Of a stretch of 64,000 nucleotides of DNA, positions 25,967 through 37,440 are shown piece by piece. Source of the DNA: Polydactylus sextarius (lineage: Eukaryota > Chordata > Actinopteri > Polynemidae); contig CM028927.1 of assembly GCA_016801845.1 (NCBI GenBank), forward strand, positions 10,566,001-10,630,000. Direction: 5' to 3'. The position numbers were made by a program, and so were the translations under genes. Under the pieces are notes generated by a model. The model had not been told where the DNA came from, did no database searches, and saw nothing but the letters and a program-made list of their open reading frames with translations. The stretch's first letter is position 1; each line of letters opens with the position of its first letter.

Positions 25967-27384
25967 GAGCTTTTAAAGAATTATTTGAAGTTGCCTCATA
26001 GTGTACTGTGAACATCAGTTTGGAGAATGGAAAAATGTACAGTTTTAATGTAACATGTCAGGTTTATGAGTGTATTCCTTCTATTACATTTGACATATAG
26101 CTTAAAGGTTTTGTTACGACGAAAGCCAACAAGTTCACTGTAGTTTCTCTGAAGTATTTTTTTTTAACCTTTAACCATTTTTCCTCACAGCAATATGTCA
26201 CATAGAACATGTTTCCGTTGACACGTCAATAATGTTGTTAATAATTTACTGTTCATGGCAGATACAACGAGGAAGTGCCACAAAGTAATGTGCTTTTAAA
26301 TGTTTCAGTTGATAGAAGTTGAGTTATTTTCTTAGCTGAAAATAGATTATTACAGATTGTTAGAGCAGGAGGTAATTATAAGAGATACAGTAAATAACAC
26401 TAAAAAAATCTGCAAAAAAAATCCACCATGTATCAGTAGTTTCTTATGATCAGACAAGTCTTTTAGAAGATTTATCAAGCACATAAAAGCAAAAATACCA
26501 AGAACTTATCTTTCTGATGATACCATATAAAAACAGATTACCATGTGGTGGATAAAAATAAGTGGTAAGGAAGCTACTGATTTATCTGTCAGCTCATTTC
26601 TGAAGTTGCAGTTTGATGCCACTTGGCATCATAATTCAAGACGTGTTGAGACATAGCATTTTTTAATAGTTCTTATTTTCTTTTCGATATGACTTTTGAA
26701 GAAGAGGCAGCGGGCATACAGATCAAAAGCTTCTTCGAGGGCAGAAACTAACAATTATTTTCAATGGAAATTAATGTATCATTAATTTCCTTTTCCTTCT
26801 TTAATTATTTGATCTATAAAATGACAGAAAGAGCACAGGGTCTGAGTTTTGTATGAGCAACAGTCCAAAACCTTGAGCATATTTGAGTCACAAACAAAAT
26901 TAAAGGAAGTAGAATTTTCACATTTCAGAAGTGTTTGCCTTTTGTTCTTGATAAACAAAGTCAATAATAAAAAATATGAGTTCATATTCCATCTGTTGAT
27001 GAAGCACATCACTGTTTTACCTCAAAAGTCATTTTCTGTAGCACCAAAAGCTATTAAAACAATGTAGGCATCAGGGGTGTACTGAGGAAGAAATTCAGCC
27101 CTGGACCCTTATGTTGGGTCGGTGAACCTACTCACACAACACATAGAGCATGCTCTCATGTGCACCTGAAATGACAGGCACACAGAGAGGGCCAGTAAAG
27201 AGACATGCAGGGCTGGTAAAACCTGAATGATTTTTTTTTTAAGGCACACCAATGTCCTGACCTACTGTTATTAGTCACAGTAAGCACGGTGTCCAGGCTA
27301 ATGGTGGGCAGAGAGAATGCAGTGCCCCGACAATAAAAAAAAAAAAAAAAGGATATGCTTGAGTCAAGTGGTGTGGGAACCTCA
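25967..27384. other. Non-coding DNA
   Basis: Mostly AT-rich sequence with no gene. The stretch 27065-27330 has a dispersed-repeat look (GGGGTGTACTGAGG, GCAGTGCCCCGAC) and ends in poly-A at 27335-27350, but no family was identified. Confidence 0.4.
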
Positions 27385-27463
27385 TTCTGTGTTGCTCCAG
27401 CCACTTGACCTGCAGCTCCTTACACAAAATAGATCAGTAAGGAGCTGCCATAGCAACACAGAA
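27385..27463. repeat. Two-part imperfect hairpin
   Basis: CAGCTCCTTAC (27413-27423) pairs with GTAAGGAGCTG (27437-27447) across a 13-nt loop. Outside it, TTCTGTGTTGCT (27385-27396) pairs with AGCAACACAGAA (27452-27463). The left side carries a 16-nt bulge and the right a 4-nt one. It may be a remnant of a small inverted-repeat element. Confidence 0.7.
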
Positions 27464-27794
27464 CAACCTCTTCCTTGTGAAGCCCTTGGGATCAGGACAG
27501 AAACAGATGAGGGAAGGATGTTGCTTTGAAAGAGAAGGAGCATAGCAGGGAAATTTTAATGAGAAAGTTTTAATTGCTACATTTGTTTGAGAGAAAGAAT
27601 TTTGGAGTACTAATGAAAGAGAATAAACCAAAATAATGTTGTGATTGCATGCACACATGGGGAAAGTTGAGCAGAGAATAGGGAGGTAAGGGAAAAAAGA
27701 AACACAGAGTCTGTTAGAAAGGCCATGAAGAAGAAGATCAAGATTGAAGAGCAGACACAGCAGGAGTCGAAGGGAAAAATGGCTGTCATGCGTA

Positions 27795-27990
27795 GTAGCT
27801 GCTCCTCATGGGAAATGATAACGAAGCGCGATGCTATCTAATTATATCTCGCTTACCAAATCGATTTGAACCAAAAACAGCAGCAAGTGCAACAGGCGAG
27901 AAATCTATTCCCAGCATTGTGCGGAGCGTAAAGGAATCACACAGCAAAATTGAAATCATCAATGACCGTCAGCGAGAGCGGATGGTGGTG
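27795..27990. promoter_or_regulatory. Candidate conserved non-coding element
   Basis: This stretch holds GCGCGATGCTATCTAATTAT, ATCTCGCTTACCAAATCGAT, CATTGTGCGGAGCGTAAAGG and GACCGTCAGCGAGAGCGG. CpG density is clearly above the neighbourhood and a homeobox core sits in the middle, without repeat features. Retained CpGs in unmethylated or constrained DNA would explain the composition. It could instead be an unrecognised exon; the two 68-codon frames crossing it have no family resemblance. Confidence 0.3.
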
Positions 27991-30315
27991 TGGGTACTGG
28001 CAGCTCAGTGGTGATCAGAGTCTTATCCACACATCTGCCAGACACCAATCTTGCAAAAACCTGGAAGCACTCCCAGTCCCTCAGACCGAGAGAGTTTGAA
28101 AGTAGTAGCAAAACAAAACCACAGCTAATCCATTATCTCACAGCAAGTTTCTCAGCAGTCTACTTTCTTTGGAAGTCTAAAGAACACAAAAAATAAGTTA
28201 GTAGATATTTCTATACTGCGGAATGTGTGGGGGAAAAAAATAAAGAATCTTTAAAGCTGAGAAAAAAACAGTCATTAACTATGGTTTTCTGACAACAAAG
28301 CTCTAACAAACACAGCCAACGTCCCCACTTCCTCTTATAGAAATACAATGCTAATTAGCAGCAGTCGACCTCATCTACCTGACAGGTCTGTAGCCAAATA
28401 TTAAAATATACAGTACAAGAATGTGGATACATCTGCTTCAGAAAATCCCAGAGGTGTTCTGTTTAAATTAATAGAGTTAGTTCTGTGTGCCAAACATGTA
28501 TCAGACATGAAGTGCAGTCTCTCCCCTAAGCTTTGCCGAGAAGCCACTGTAAGCTACCGTGGTTGCCTGTGTGCCGACTTTGATGTTTTATTCATTTTCT
28601 TGGTAGCTTGTAAATGTGTCTTTTTAGAGCAGTGGGAACATGAACATGTGTCTGGTGGTGCAGAAGCGTATTAAATGGAAAGGTTGAGCCAAACAGAGGA
28701 TAGGTAGCTATTAAACAACGTGGCTAGTGCACTCAGTCCACTCTTTCAAGTCCTACATCACAAAATGTGGAATTCAATTTGTTTTCAACTGAGCATTAGT
28801 TAAATTAGTCGAATTTTGTATTTTTTGTATTATTACTTTGCTATTACTTTGGTTCACTTTGTCCATTTCTATGAGAGAATTAATTTTTCAGTTGTCAACC
28901 TTGCAGTGTTGACAACTCAACAGCAACATATGGCTGTCTGTTTTTGTTGATGCCACTCAGACCATTTTCCCCACACTGACAACCACTTGGTTCAGTAGAT
29001 GGCAGAATGCACCACCAACTCTACAAGCTCCTTATAATAGGTACCGTGATTGTCATGTAGTTTGCCAAATGACATTCACACCATGAAAAACCAGAGCGTC
29101 GGAACACCCTGGAGGCCTGAACACCTGAACATCCACAGTTTTCACTCTTGACTCATGGACCTTTGTGGCTTGTTAACATTCTTCTGTTTCCATGCATTTC
29201 TTCTATACTTATCTCCACTTCCACCACTGAATAAAGACACAGGCACTGAAAAAAGGAAGCAACCACAGTATCATGAAGAATCATCAACAGAGACTTGATT
29301 AAGACGCCCTTTGCTCCAGTGATATGCATCTTTTGAGATAATCATGCAATCAAAGATGCCAGAAATTAAATTGTAAATGGATCCAAAAACGATTGAAGAT
29401 CAACTAAACCTTCTGCAGAGATGCTAAGAGATAATGTAAGTCACATAATAGCAATATACTACAGCTGAGGAGCATGCCCCCTCCCTTTCATTCCCACGGT
29501 TTCTGTCGCTGTGTAACCTGAACTGTTCAAGAAAAAAGATTTGTACTTTGGAGAAGAGACAAGTCATAATAACATTTTATATTGATCTCAACTAGACACA
29601 GCTTCAGTAACAAAACACGTTAATCATTACTGAAAAAAACAACACTGACTCTTCAGTTTCCACTGACTCTGTGGAGTCATCAGTCTGTGTTGGACAATGC
29701 ATTTGTTTCACTAAAAGACTTCTGTCTGCCCACTGAAATGGCATTGAGCAGTAATTAGGACCACATTAACACGTTAGCGTTCATAGAAGAGGCAGTAGTG
29801 GTAAGATAAAGAGCAGCAAGAGACAATGAAGATAGTGTCGACTGAGAAAAACGAAGAAAATCCACTCCATTTGAGCAATGAAAGAAGTGAAGGGTAAGAG
29901 ACAGAGAAGAGCGTGGAGGTGAAAGATGGAGGGAAAAGAAAGGCCGGCACTGATAGCCGACCACTGATGATGATGAAAAGCTGTGGACGATGTTGCGAGT
30001 GTGGACCAGTTAATGAAAGGGAAACAGCAGCATGCGTTCCCGTCGTTAGCCCTCATTAGCCCCCTCTCTGGGGGGCCTGTTGTGCACACACTGAGGAAGC
30101 AACTAGATGGAAGGGAGATGCACCACAGACGGAAAGATAAAGGTATGGAAAGAATGGAAAACAAAAGTGGAGGTCGGGGGTGGGATGTTGTGTAAGCTTT
30201 GTTATTGTGAATACATGTATGTTAAGATAATCTGCAGTCCCTCATGCATATAAGTAGCTGCTTTGATTTCAGACTATAAACTATAAACTACACACCCCCC
30301 ACCCAAAGTTGGTAG
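27991..30315. other. Non-coding DNA
   Basis: No gene was seen. A 10-bp-stem hairpin (GTTGTCAAC/GTTGACAAC) lies at 28890-28917. The 29750-30080 portion has enhancer-like texture (GTAATTAGGACC, GTTAATGAAAGG, CGTCGTTAGCCCTCATTAGC), and the overlapping 127-codon minus-strand frame is driven by purine bias, not by protein similarity. Confidence 0.4.
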
Positions 30316-30359
30316 TATACACACACACACACATATGTGTGTGTGTGTGTGTGTGTATA
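30316..30359. repeat. Self-complementary (CA)n-(TG)n cruciform tract
   Basis: TATAC(AC)n runs into ATATG and then (TG)n ending in GTATA. The left arm (30316-30334) is fully complementary to the right side, which is six bases longer. It is a dyad-symmetric microsatellite and not a simple one. Confidence 0.92.
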
Positions 30360-30364
30360 AGAGA

Positions 30365-30505
30365 CAACCTGATACAGTAGTGTGACTAATTATCTGCTGA
30401 AACACTGTATTAGTTGCATGATTACCAAGCTCCTCTATAGCTAATTACATATCCTGCTCTTGCCTGACCTCTGCCAGCATGATACATTGCTCTAATTCTC
30501 CATCT
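30365..30505. promoter_or_regulatory. Candidate conserved non-coding element
   Basis: It contains GTGACTAATTATCTGC, GTTGCATGATTACC and ATAGCTAATTACATATC, that is three homeobox-type cores in under 100 bp, then TGACCTCTGCC. Composition is balanced and no repeat words were noted. Confidence 0.3.
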
Positions 30506-32281
30506 CCCACTCCTTTTTCTCCCACCCCTTCTTTTTTCATCGTTTTAAAAGTTCACTTCAACTTCCGTTGAAAATGTGACCTTTTTATACCTTATCTTAA
30601 CTACCCATAAAATATGGCCATAAAACATACAAAGGAACATTTTAGCCCTGAAGTCAAAATCAGCATAACCCACTACCCCTGTTAATTAAATGAACTGTGT
30701 AATATGCAGACTGTTTGCTACCTATTTTCTACCTGTTTAGATACTGTCTCATAACCTTATTTAAACCAAGATCTACTGCACAAATAAAAGATTTTAAAGC
30801 AGACAGTGGTCCTAATGGTATTACAGGACATTTCAATTTTGCACTAAATAAGGAGCTTTGGTCTTATGATTCTCATAAAACTTAAATGCAATGCTGGGAA
30901 CTGATGCAAATCCAATTTTTTATTTATCTGTAGCTTAAGGAAACTTAGACTCAGAGTCACTGTTGTATCCCTAGACAACAAAACTGTGGTATTTCTCTTC
31001 CTTTTAACCATCTCAGAAAACCACCTAAAAGGTATTTAATTTGTCACACTAGTTTTCCCATACCATCTTGTCTTGGCAGAGGAAAAAGATCATTAGACAG
31101 ATACTTTGGATGGAAATTCCAGCAGGGTGAGTGAAGCATCCACGGATGTGTGTCCAAATAGTAAATCTGGCATCCTCTTTTTTCCTTCCATTTTGCAAAC
31201 CAATTTAATATCTTTTATAAGGTTCAATTGCTCATTTCCTGCCCAGTTGCAGACATATTGATGTCACCTATCAAACTTATGTAGGATCAGGCTGGAGCAG
31301 AAAAAAAAAAAACAATTAAAAAAGAGCCAGAGCAATGTGTCTGCTGGAAGGGTTGATATGAACATTATCCTTAACTCTCTTCTGTGCTGCCCATACATTG
31401 GTCCATATTTACTGCCTTAATGGTTGTCTAATGTGATTTAGTTCCAATCAAAGTGCTACGTAGGCTAAACGTGAACTGAATCGCTCTCAGGTACTGGTAA
31501 TGGCTATCTGACCTGAACCCTTCTGTGAGAAGAAAAAGGAGCTCCAACTTAAGTTCACACTTCTGGAGCTGGAACATTGCCACGTAAGTATCTCAGTGTG
31601 CACTGGAAAAGTTCATTGTATAAGCATATTTTCAATTTACATACAAGACAAGAACCATACTGCAGCCAATTCTGACAATAAACCATGATGGTCTATAGCT
31701 CTGAACGGACTAGGTAGCATCAATACACATTTATATTAAAGTGTGTATTACAGGTAAATTTTCCAAAGATTTTTGTGATTTCCTTGTTGGAAATAAACAT
31801 GTGAACAATCATCCATCGTATTTTATGTTGGGAGTACCTGAAAACTAAATATAATTTGAAAAAGTAGGTAGTTTCAATAGCAGTTTACAATGATTCCCCC
31901 CTTCCACCATAATGTACAGTATTGTGTGATGTCACATAGGGTAAACACACCCCAGATAAAAGTGGTTACTGTTTGCAGAGAGATCAAAGTATAAAGTCAT
32001 TTTGATTCTACCTTTAAGCATGAATCATACTGCTCAAATGTAATATGTGTAGGTTTGTATGATTTACTGTTAACAACAGTATGTGAGGTCATCACCTAGT
32101 TGCGTTAAAAAACCCATTTACTATCAAAATGACAAAAACTGTAATTTAACTGCTTTTGGAGACAGTCTCAAATGTATATATCATATATTAAGGGCTTTTT
32201 GTACACATTAATCAAAAGTGGTGTACAATGTGCTACAGAAAAAAAAAAAAAAAAAATCTGTGCATCTAGTACATAAAATTT
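30506..32281. other. Unassigned non-coding DNA
   Basis: A poly-A run of about 12 lies near 31302-31313, and an 18-A run at 32239-32256 just outside the LINE. The latter is on the wrong strand to be the poly-A tail of the minus-strand LINE. Nothing else was recognised. Confidence 0.45.
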
Positions 32282-33235
32282 AGCCAGGCTAGAGCCGCCT
32301 AGTGCTTCTGCTCAATCTCTCATTTAGCGCCAGCACTTGGTCAGGAAGCTGGAACAGAAAGCCAGATCCCCTATTGTACAGAGGGTTTGTCCATGGGGTT
32401 TTAAGGAGATAGGTAAAGGAGGAACGCATGGAATGTGCAGATGTCTGAGGAGTGAGGAGATCCTTGAGGTATGTGAGGGAGGCTCCATGGAGACACTGGT
32501 GGGTGAGGAGGGAGATCTTGCAGAGTGAGACAGGGAGCCTGTGCAGTGTTTTGAGCATGGGAGTGATGTGGTTAAATTTTTGCACCCTCATCAGGATCCT
32601 TGCAGCACTGTTCTGAATATATTGGAGCTTTTGAATGCTCTTGCTATCCTGATGAGGAGTGCGTAGCTATAGTCCAACCTTGTGGAGAAAAAGGCATGGA
32701 CCAGCTTTTCTGCATCTGCCGAAAAGCTGGTCCACAGTGATGGACAGAGTTTGGCGATGTTCTTGAGGTGGTAGAATAAGGTTTTGCAGAGTTGTTAGAT
32801 GTAGGGGAGATGGGGGTCCATTTTTACATAAAGATTGGTGATGGCTGGAGATAGTGGAATGTCCTGATTCGAGAAGGTGAGACTAGCGATGGCAGCGTAG
32901 CAGTGCAAATTTGGTGTGGAGTGCTGACTAGGATGGCCTCAGTCTTGGAACTGTTAAGCTGCAGAAAGTTGAGCTTCATCCACACCTTTATCTCCTCCAG
33001 GCAGGTGGTGAGAGTGGCAGACTGCGTGAGTGGTTGGAGTGGTTAGAGTCTGTTTAAGTAAAGCTGTGTGTGATTGGCATAGCAGTGGAAAGATAGTCAA
33101 TACAACTGATGATACGACCAAGAGGGAGCAGGTATAGGGTGAAAAGAGTTGGTCCTAGTACCAAGCCCTGAGGAACCCCTCAGGTGACAATGTAGGTTTC
33201 CCATTCAGACTGTAGTTGTTCACCACTGAGCAGTT
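32282..33235 (-). mobile_element. 5'-truncated L2-clade LINE with degraded reverse transcriptase
   Basis: Read on the minus strand, 33190-33120 encodes GVPQG..LGP.LFTLYLLPLG, the reverse-transcriptase block just before the YADD catalytic motif of L2/Maui-type non-LTR elements. The DD region itself is lost. Next come a CLEEIKVWMKLNFLQLNSSK segment near 33005, FYHLKNIAKL near 32770, KLVHAFFSTRLDYSYALL near 32700, IQNSAARIL near 32610, and the C-terminal HITPMLKTLHRLPV...LTYLKDLL region (32591-32289, a 100-codon open stretch) ending at LPDQVLALNERL and a stop. The segments lie in different frames with stops, so this is a dead copy. The 5' part (endonuclease, N-terminal RT) is absent, as usual for LINE truncation. 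The last ~70 bp recur at 58236-58310. Confidence 0.93.
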
Positions 33236-36200
33236 ACAAGTTTATCAAATATAAAATATATATAACAAACATACTGACTGGTCAACTAACTAGGTTTAAA
33301 GAAAATATACACTTCATAGATACATGTTCCTTGGGTGAAAATCAAGCCAAAGTGGCCACTGTGTGAATGAAAAGGCTATTTTATGTGTTCAATATAAAAA
33401 TGCCTAAAACTAAGGAAAAAGGTGTCTTCTATGGTCAAATCTGCGCTTTAAATCTTTAGATCTAATTATATACATGTATATAATTACGATCCAGTATGTA
33501 CGATCCATAAAAACCCCATCATTGCATCAACATTAGTTCAGACAGTTTAAGGCTTTAAAGCCTTGAGGCTGCTAAGGCGGTGGATGCTGCTTCAGCTGAT
33601 TGATATTGTTTATCCTTTGAACTGGCTCATTCATCTGTTGTGTGGCTACCAGCCGACCAGTTACTGCATAAGTTCTTTAAGAGACTCTCCTGCCCCATGT
33701 TTAACTATTTGGTATAAATGGTCACTTCACTGATGTGTTGTGTTGTGTCTATCCAAATTATAGTAATTGTGAAAGGTTGTGAAAAACATGTATTTAAAAA
33801 ACACAAGTGGTTTTCTCTTTATCAAACCTGGTAACTGTTTAACATTCAAATCATTAGGGAAGTAGTACCTGAACTGTGTCAGCACAACAGCACAATTCAT
33901 TCCCATCAGTCCTTCGAATCACTGCACAAAAAGGCCACAATGCTGTTAGTGAAAACATGATGAATTGATGAGTTTGAGATGAGTTTTCTCAAAGCATGGC
34001 ACTGTGGAGGAGATAAATACATATTTGAAAGTGTATATGAAAGATATTAGAAGGCCACCTTGTGTGCCAATTTTCAAAACACAGCATTATTACAACAGAC
34101 TTAGTATTTCTATTTGAATCACAGCTTGGGATTCCACCTTGAAAAGATAAAATTAGTTTTGTCTCTCTGTTAGTTTTGTCTTTTGCTTGTCTGGTGTCTC
34201 CACTCTCTTATGAAAATGTCAGCACTTTGTGGTGGTAAGTGCTCCAGTTTTAAAAGCAAAGCGCTCATTTGATTGGTCATGATTGATGCCAACCCCTAAT
34301 ACACCCGCAGACACTTAATTCAACCCCTTCTAAACTGAGGTGGCCCAGTGACACATCTGGTCACATCATTACCAAAAATCTGCCTGAGTCTGCAACCTGA
34401 CTTGCAAAAAAAAGGCCCTAACGCTGTTTAATAAGATCAGTCCTTCCATCCATTGAATCATGACTGCCTTTACTTGGCTGCTAATGAAATCGGTAGCCAT
34501 TTAGAGGCCAGTTTATGTGATTGGCCATTTCTGTAGTCTACTTCCTAAGCTGAAAACAGATAAAGAAGGGGTTTCATCTTTTATTTACCACTTCTCTTTC
34601 GACTCATTCTGCCAATCTTTCTTTTCCTTAAAGCTCTTTTCCCTTCGCAAGCTTAGTGGCTGTGGCTGCAGTCACAGCTCTGTGTGATTTTATCACATAA
34701 AAAGAGATTTTCCTCTTCAAGTTTTCACAGGTATAAACAAGGTAGGAACTGAAAGAGGGAAGTATACAGGGTCACAGACAAACAGGCAGTGACAGAAAAA
34801 AGGGAAAAGGAAATGAGATGGGAATGCTGAGGAGTGAAGTCGGCTGAAAGGAGGGGGGCTACGGACACTTTCCCCAAGGATGGATCAGAAATTGACCAAG
34901 TGTGTGGGCTGCAGTTACTGGAGGAGTGCAATTAGCATGTTGTGTGGTGTAAGTGAACGAAGGTGGGGAACAGAGACTGGAAGATAAAGAGAAAAGGGGA
35001 GAAAAATGGAAAATCCCTGCAGGTACGTAAAGCCACTAGGGAGCATTGCCTGGAGGAGAGAGGATAAAAAAGAGTGTGATTGACATTCACTTTAATCCAT
35101 AACTCACCACATGTCATCCAATTTTTTACACCTGAAACATGAAAAAGAGTTGACAATAAAAGTGGACAGCAGGGAGCAAAAAAAAAAAAAAAAAGAACGA
35201 CTGAGATGGCAAAGAGAAAGAGAAAGACTTAATTCCACAGACTGGGTGACACAGAGAGAAATTTCAGGAGACTAGGGGAAACTTTATGGTATTTGGGATT
35301 TGTTTCAGTACACAGGAGATAGGAGATGTATGAAAAATAGCAAGAAGTGAGAAAAAACAAAAAAGTAGCAAACAGGCAGTGGGAAATAAGTCACAGGGGC
35401 GCAGGATGAACAAAAAAAGAACAGAAAACCACTGGTTTTAGCACTGCTAAAGACCAGTTCAGCCCATTGTGCACAGTAATTATTCTGCTGCCAGTGATGC
35501 TAACACTATCTGAGCAACTCCATTGTGTTTAATTAAGGACATCAGAGAACAAATAGGAGGCGTCATGCTGATGCTATAGATAAGTCACAGGGAAAACAAA
35601 GGAGTGAGAATCCAGCACATGAATGGTTCATCTCAAATAATGAGAAACTAGAGCAATACTCTGGGTCACATTTCAGTTTATCCAAAGCAGCTCAAACCAG
35701 CAAATTTAAATTAGGAATAGAAAATAGCACGTGTGCTCCAAGTCACAATTTCCCCATGTTTTGAGTTCAAATGTTGTGTAGCCAACAACCCCCCAAATGC
35801 CATAACAAGCAGTCAACTCCTGCTGTAGTAAACAGGGCACCACGACTAATGGTAACCTAGTTTTGCCCATTAATGTTTTACCTTGACGTTTACCTATACA
35901 GCTCCACATATAGCCCCACCATTAATGTTTCATGCTATGGGATGTTATATGGGAAGCTCTTTTCTTTTATTTAAAAAACTTCCTATTTAAAAGCTAAAAA
36001 TGTAAGACTATCTAGAGTGAGAAAGGGGGCATAAGTGAATGAATTGTGTAGACATGTTGATTATAGAAAATTAATTATGAAAGCTTCAAGTCACCTCAAA
36101 ATTAGGTGAAACCAGCCTTGAGAGATTCTTGTGTTTCTTGCAGCCGAATGGGCTGGGTTGGTTTACAATGCGAACACCACTCTCTCTTTCTCTCACTCCT

Positions 36201-36299
36201 TCAGTGGTGACCCCTGTTGCAGATGCTTTTTCTCTAATTAAACGAGGAGAGAAGCTGCCAAGCAACTGTGGTGAAAGTGCAGACCACGGAGCTTTCCAA

Positions 36300-36301
<2 letters not shown>
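33236..36301. other. Non-coding DNA
   Basis: A perfect 24-bp palindrome lies at 33463-33486 (half-site TAATTATATACA), and a 16-bp one, AAGGCTTTAAAGCCTT, near 33551. The patches 33530-33690, 34420-34560 and 35455-35600 have enhancer-like texture (TTTAATTAAGG, GCTAATGAAATC). Poly-A lies at 35180-35194. No gene was found; minus-strand frames near 34725-35156 follow purine-rich stretches. Confidence 0.4.

Positions 36302-36330
<29 letters not shown>
36302..36330. repeat. (CA)n microsatellite
   Basis: About 14 CA units, ending in TGTG. Overlapping frames with Thr/His or Cys/Val runs come from this tract. Confidence 0.97.
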
Positions 36331-36333
<3 letters not shown>

Positions 36334-36623
36334 GCAACAGATTGCACACCAATGCCCTGAGACAAATCTGTTTCCAGGAGATGTCGCCCCTTACAAATCA
36401 CTTCACCCGTCCCGTCTGCATACCCTATACGCACTGTATCTCCTATGGAGAAGACAGATAAGATTTGAATTCCATCACTGTTTCCTCTTTGCCTCAGGCA
36501 GCATGACCATGGTGAGTTTTGTGCCATTTTGTCACACACAAGTCATGTCTATCTACAACAAATACTACTACAAGTTAGGCAGCTACTGTACAGTATAGGA
36601 GCTATAGTAGACCAAAAATATGC

Positions 36624-36674
36624 CAAGGGGACAGTCAAATTTAAATCTAACAGTTAAATTTGACTGTCCCCTTG
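36624..36674. repeat. Perfect 19-bp-stem hairpin
   Basis: CAAGGGGACAGTCAAATTT (36624-36642) is exactly complementary to 36656-36674, separated by 13 nt. After a one- or two-base mismatch the pairing resumes outward (AATATG against CATATT). Such a fresh-looking perfect stem in decayed surroundings suggests a recent or constrained structure. It could be a minimal MITE remnant or a small-RNA-type hairpin. Confidence 0.9.
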
Positions 36675-36848
36675 CACATATTATGGCCAATCAGGATCTC
36701 CTAGAATCAGACATAAGACATTATCACATATTGTGTGGTGTTTACTGCTATTGAGGTGATTATTAATATGTTTGTTCTGATCTTCTTAAACCTTAAATTC
36801 CATGCCATGGTCTTTGGTCTCAGATTAAAGAGATTTTTCCCATCATGC

Positions 36849-37440
36849 CCCCCGTCTCAAATAAAGGCCGGGTCTGATTTTCTCCTTGTCGTTCTCTCAT
36901 TCTAACTCCTTCGCACCCGGACCAGAGCATGTGAGCGGAGCGTGCCAAATATAGTCAGAGCGCGGCGCGGGTTTTTTATCCAAAGGCCAGAGCGATCACT
37001 CCGTCTCGCTCCGGTTCCGCTCTGATACCACTCACACCACGAGTCTAGGGCACATGGCTATGCGCACTTTTAAAAAAGACGGGGCTACATTGGGCTGCAT
37101 GCATTTAAAAGCTGACAGCTGATGCACCGTGCACACACCTCGCCCGCAGACATGCCTGGTGTGAATTACACACACGCTCTTGCGCCGCTCACAGACAGCT
37201 TCCGCTCCACTCACGCTGCTCACCGCTCACGCTCTGTGCAGTGTGAATCCGGCCATAGATACAAGTTTCCATTGGTAAATGACAATGAAAGACTCAAAAA
37301 CACAACGGTACTGGAGCACCACAATACTTTAGTACTCTGCCTTAAAAAAAAAAAAAGCATATAGACGTCCTATAGACGCCTGTCCCAAATAAACGCAGGT
37401 TCTGCTGAGTAATTTGGGAAAATAAAGGCCCATGCTGTTA
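36849..37440. mobile_element. CpG-rich block between short direct repeats, putative DNA element
   Basis: Related words flank the block: CCGTCTCAAATAAAGGCCGG near 36850 and CCTGTCCCAAATAAACGCAG near 37378, with TCTG following both. Between them, 36900-37225 is GC/CpG-rich, with GTGAGCGGAGCGTG on the left and its approximate inverse, CACTCACGCTGCTCACCGC, on the right, which gives inverted subterminal repeats. The right end reads GTGTGAATCCGGCC, in the style of some fish non-autonomous DNA transposons. The direct repeats could be two pieces of an older repeat split by the insertion. There is no transposase frame. Classification is uncertain. Confidence 0.45.

Noticed and set aside
28890..28917. 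10-bp-stem hairpin
   Set aside because: Such short stems are common by chance in 64 kb.
29781..30164. 127-codon minus-strand frame
   Set aside because: Composition follows a purine bias on the plus strand; no family resemblance.
32239..32256. Poly-A tail of the L2 LINE
   Set aside because: The LINE is on the minus strand, so its tail would read as poly-T on the plus strand; this is poly-A on plus.
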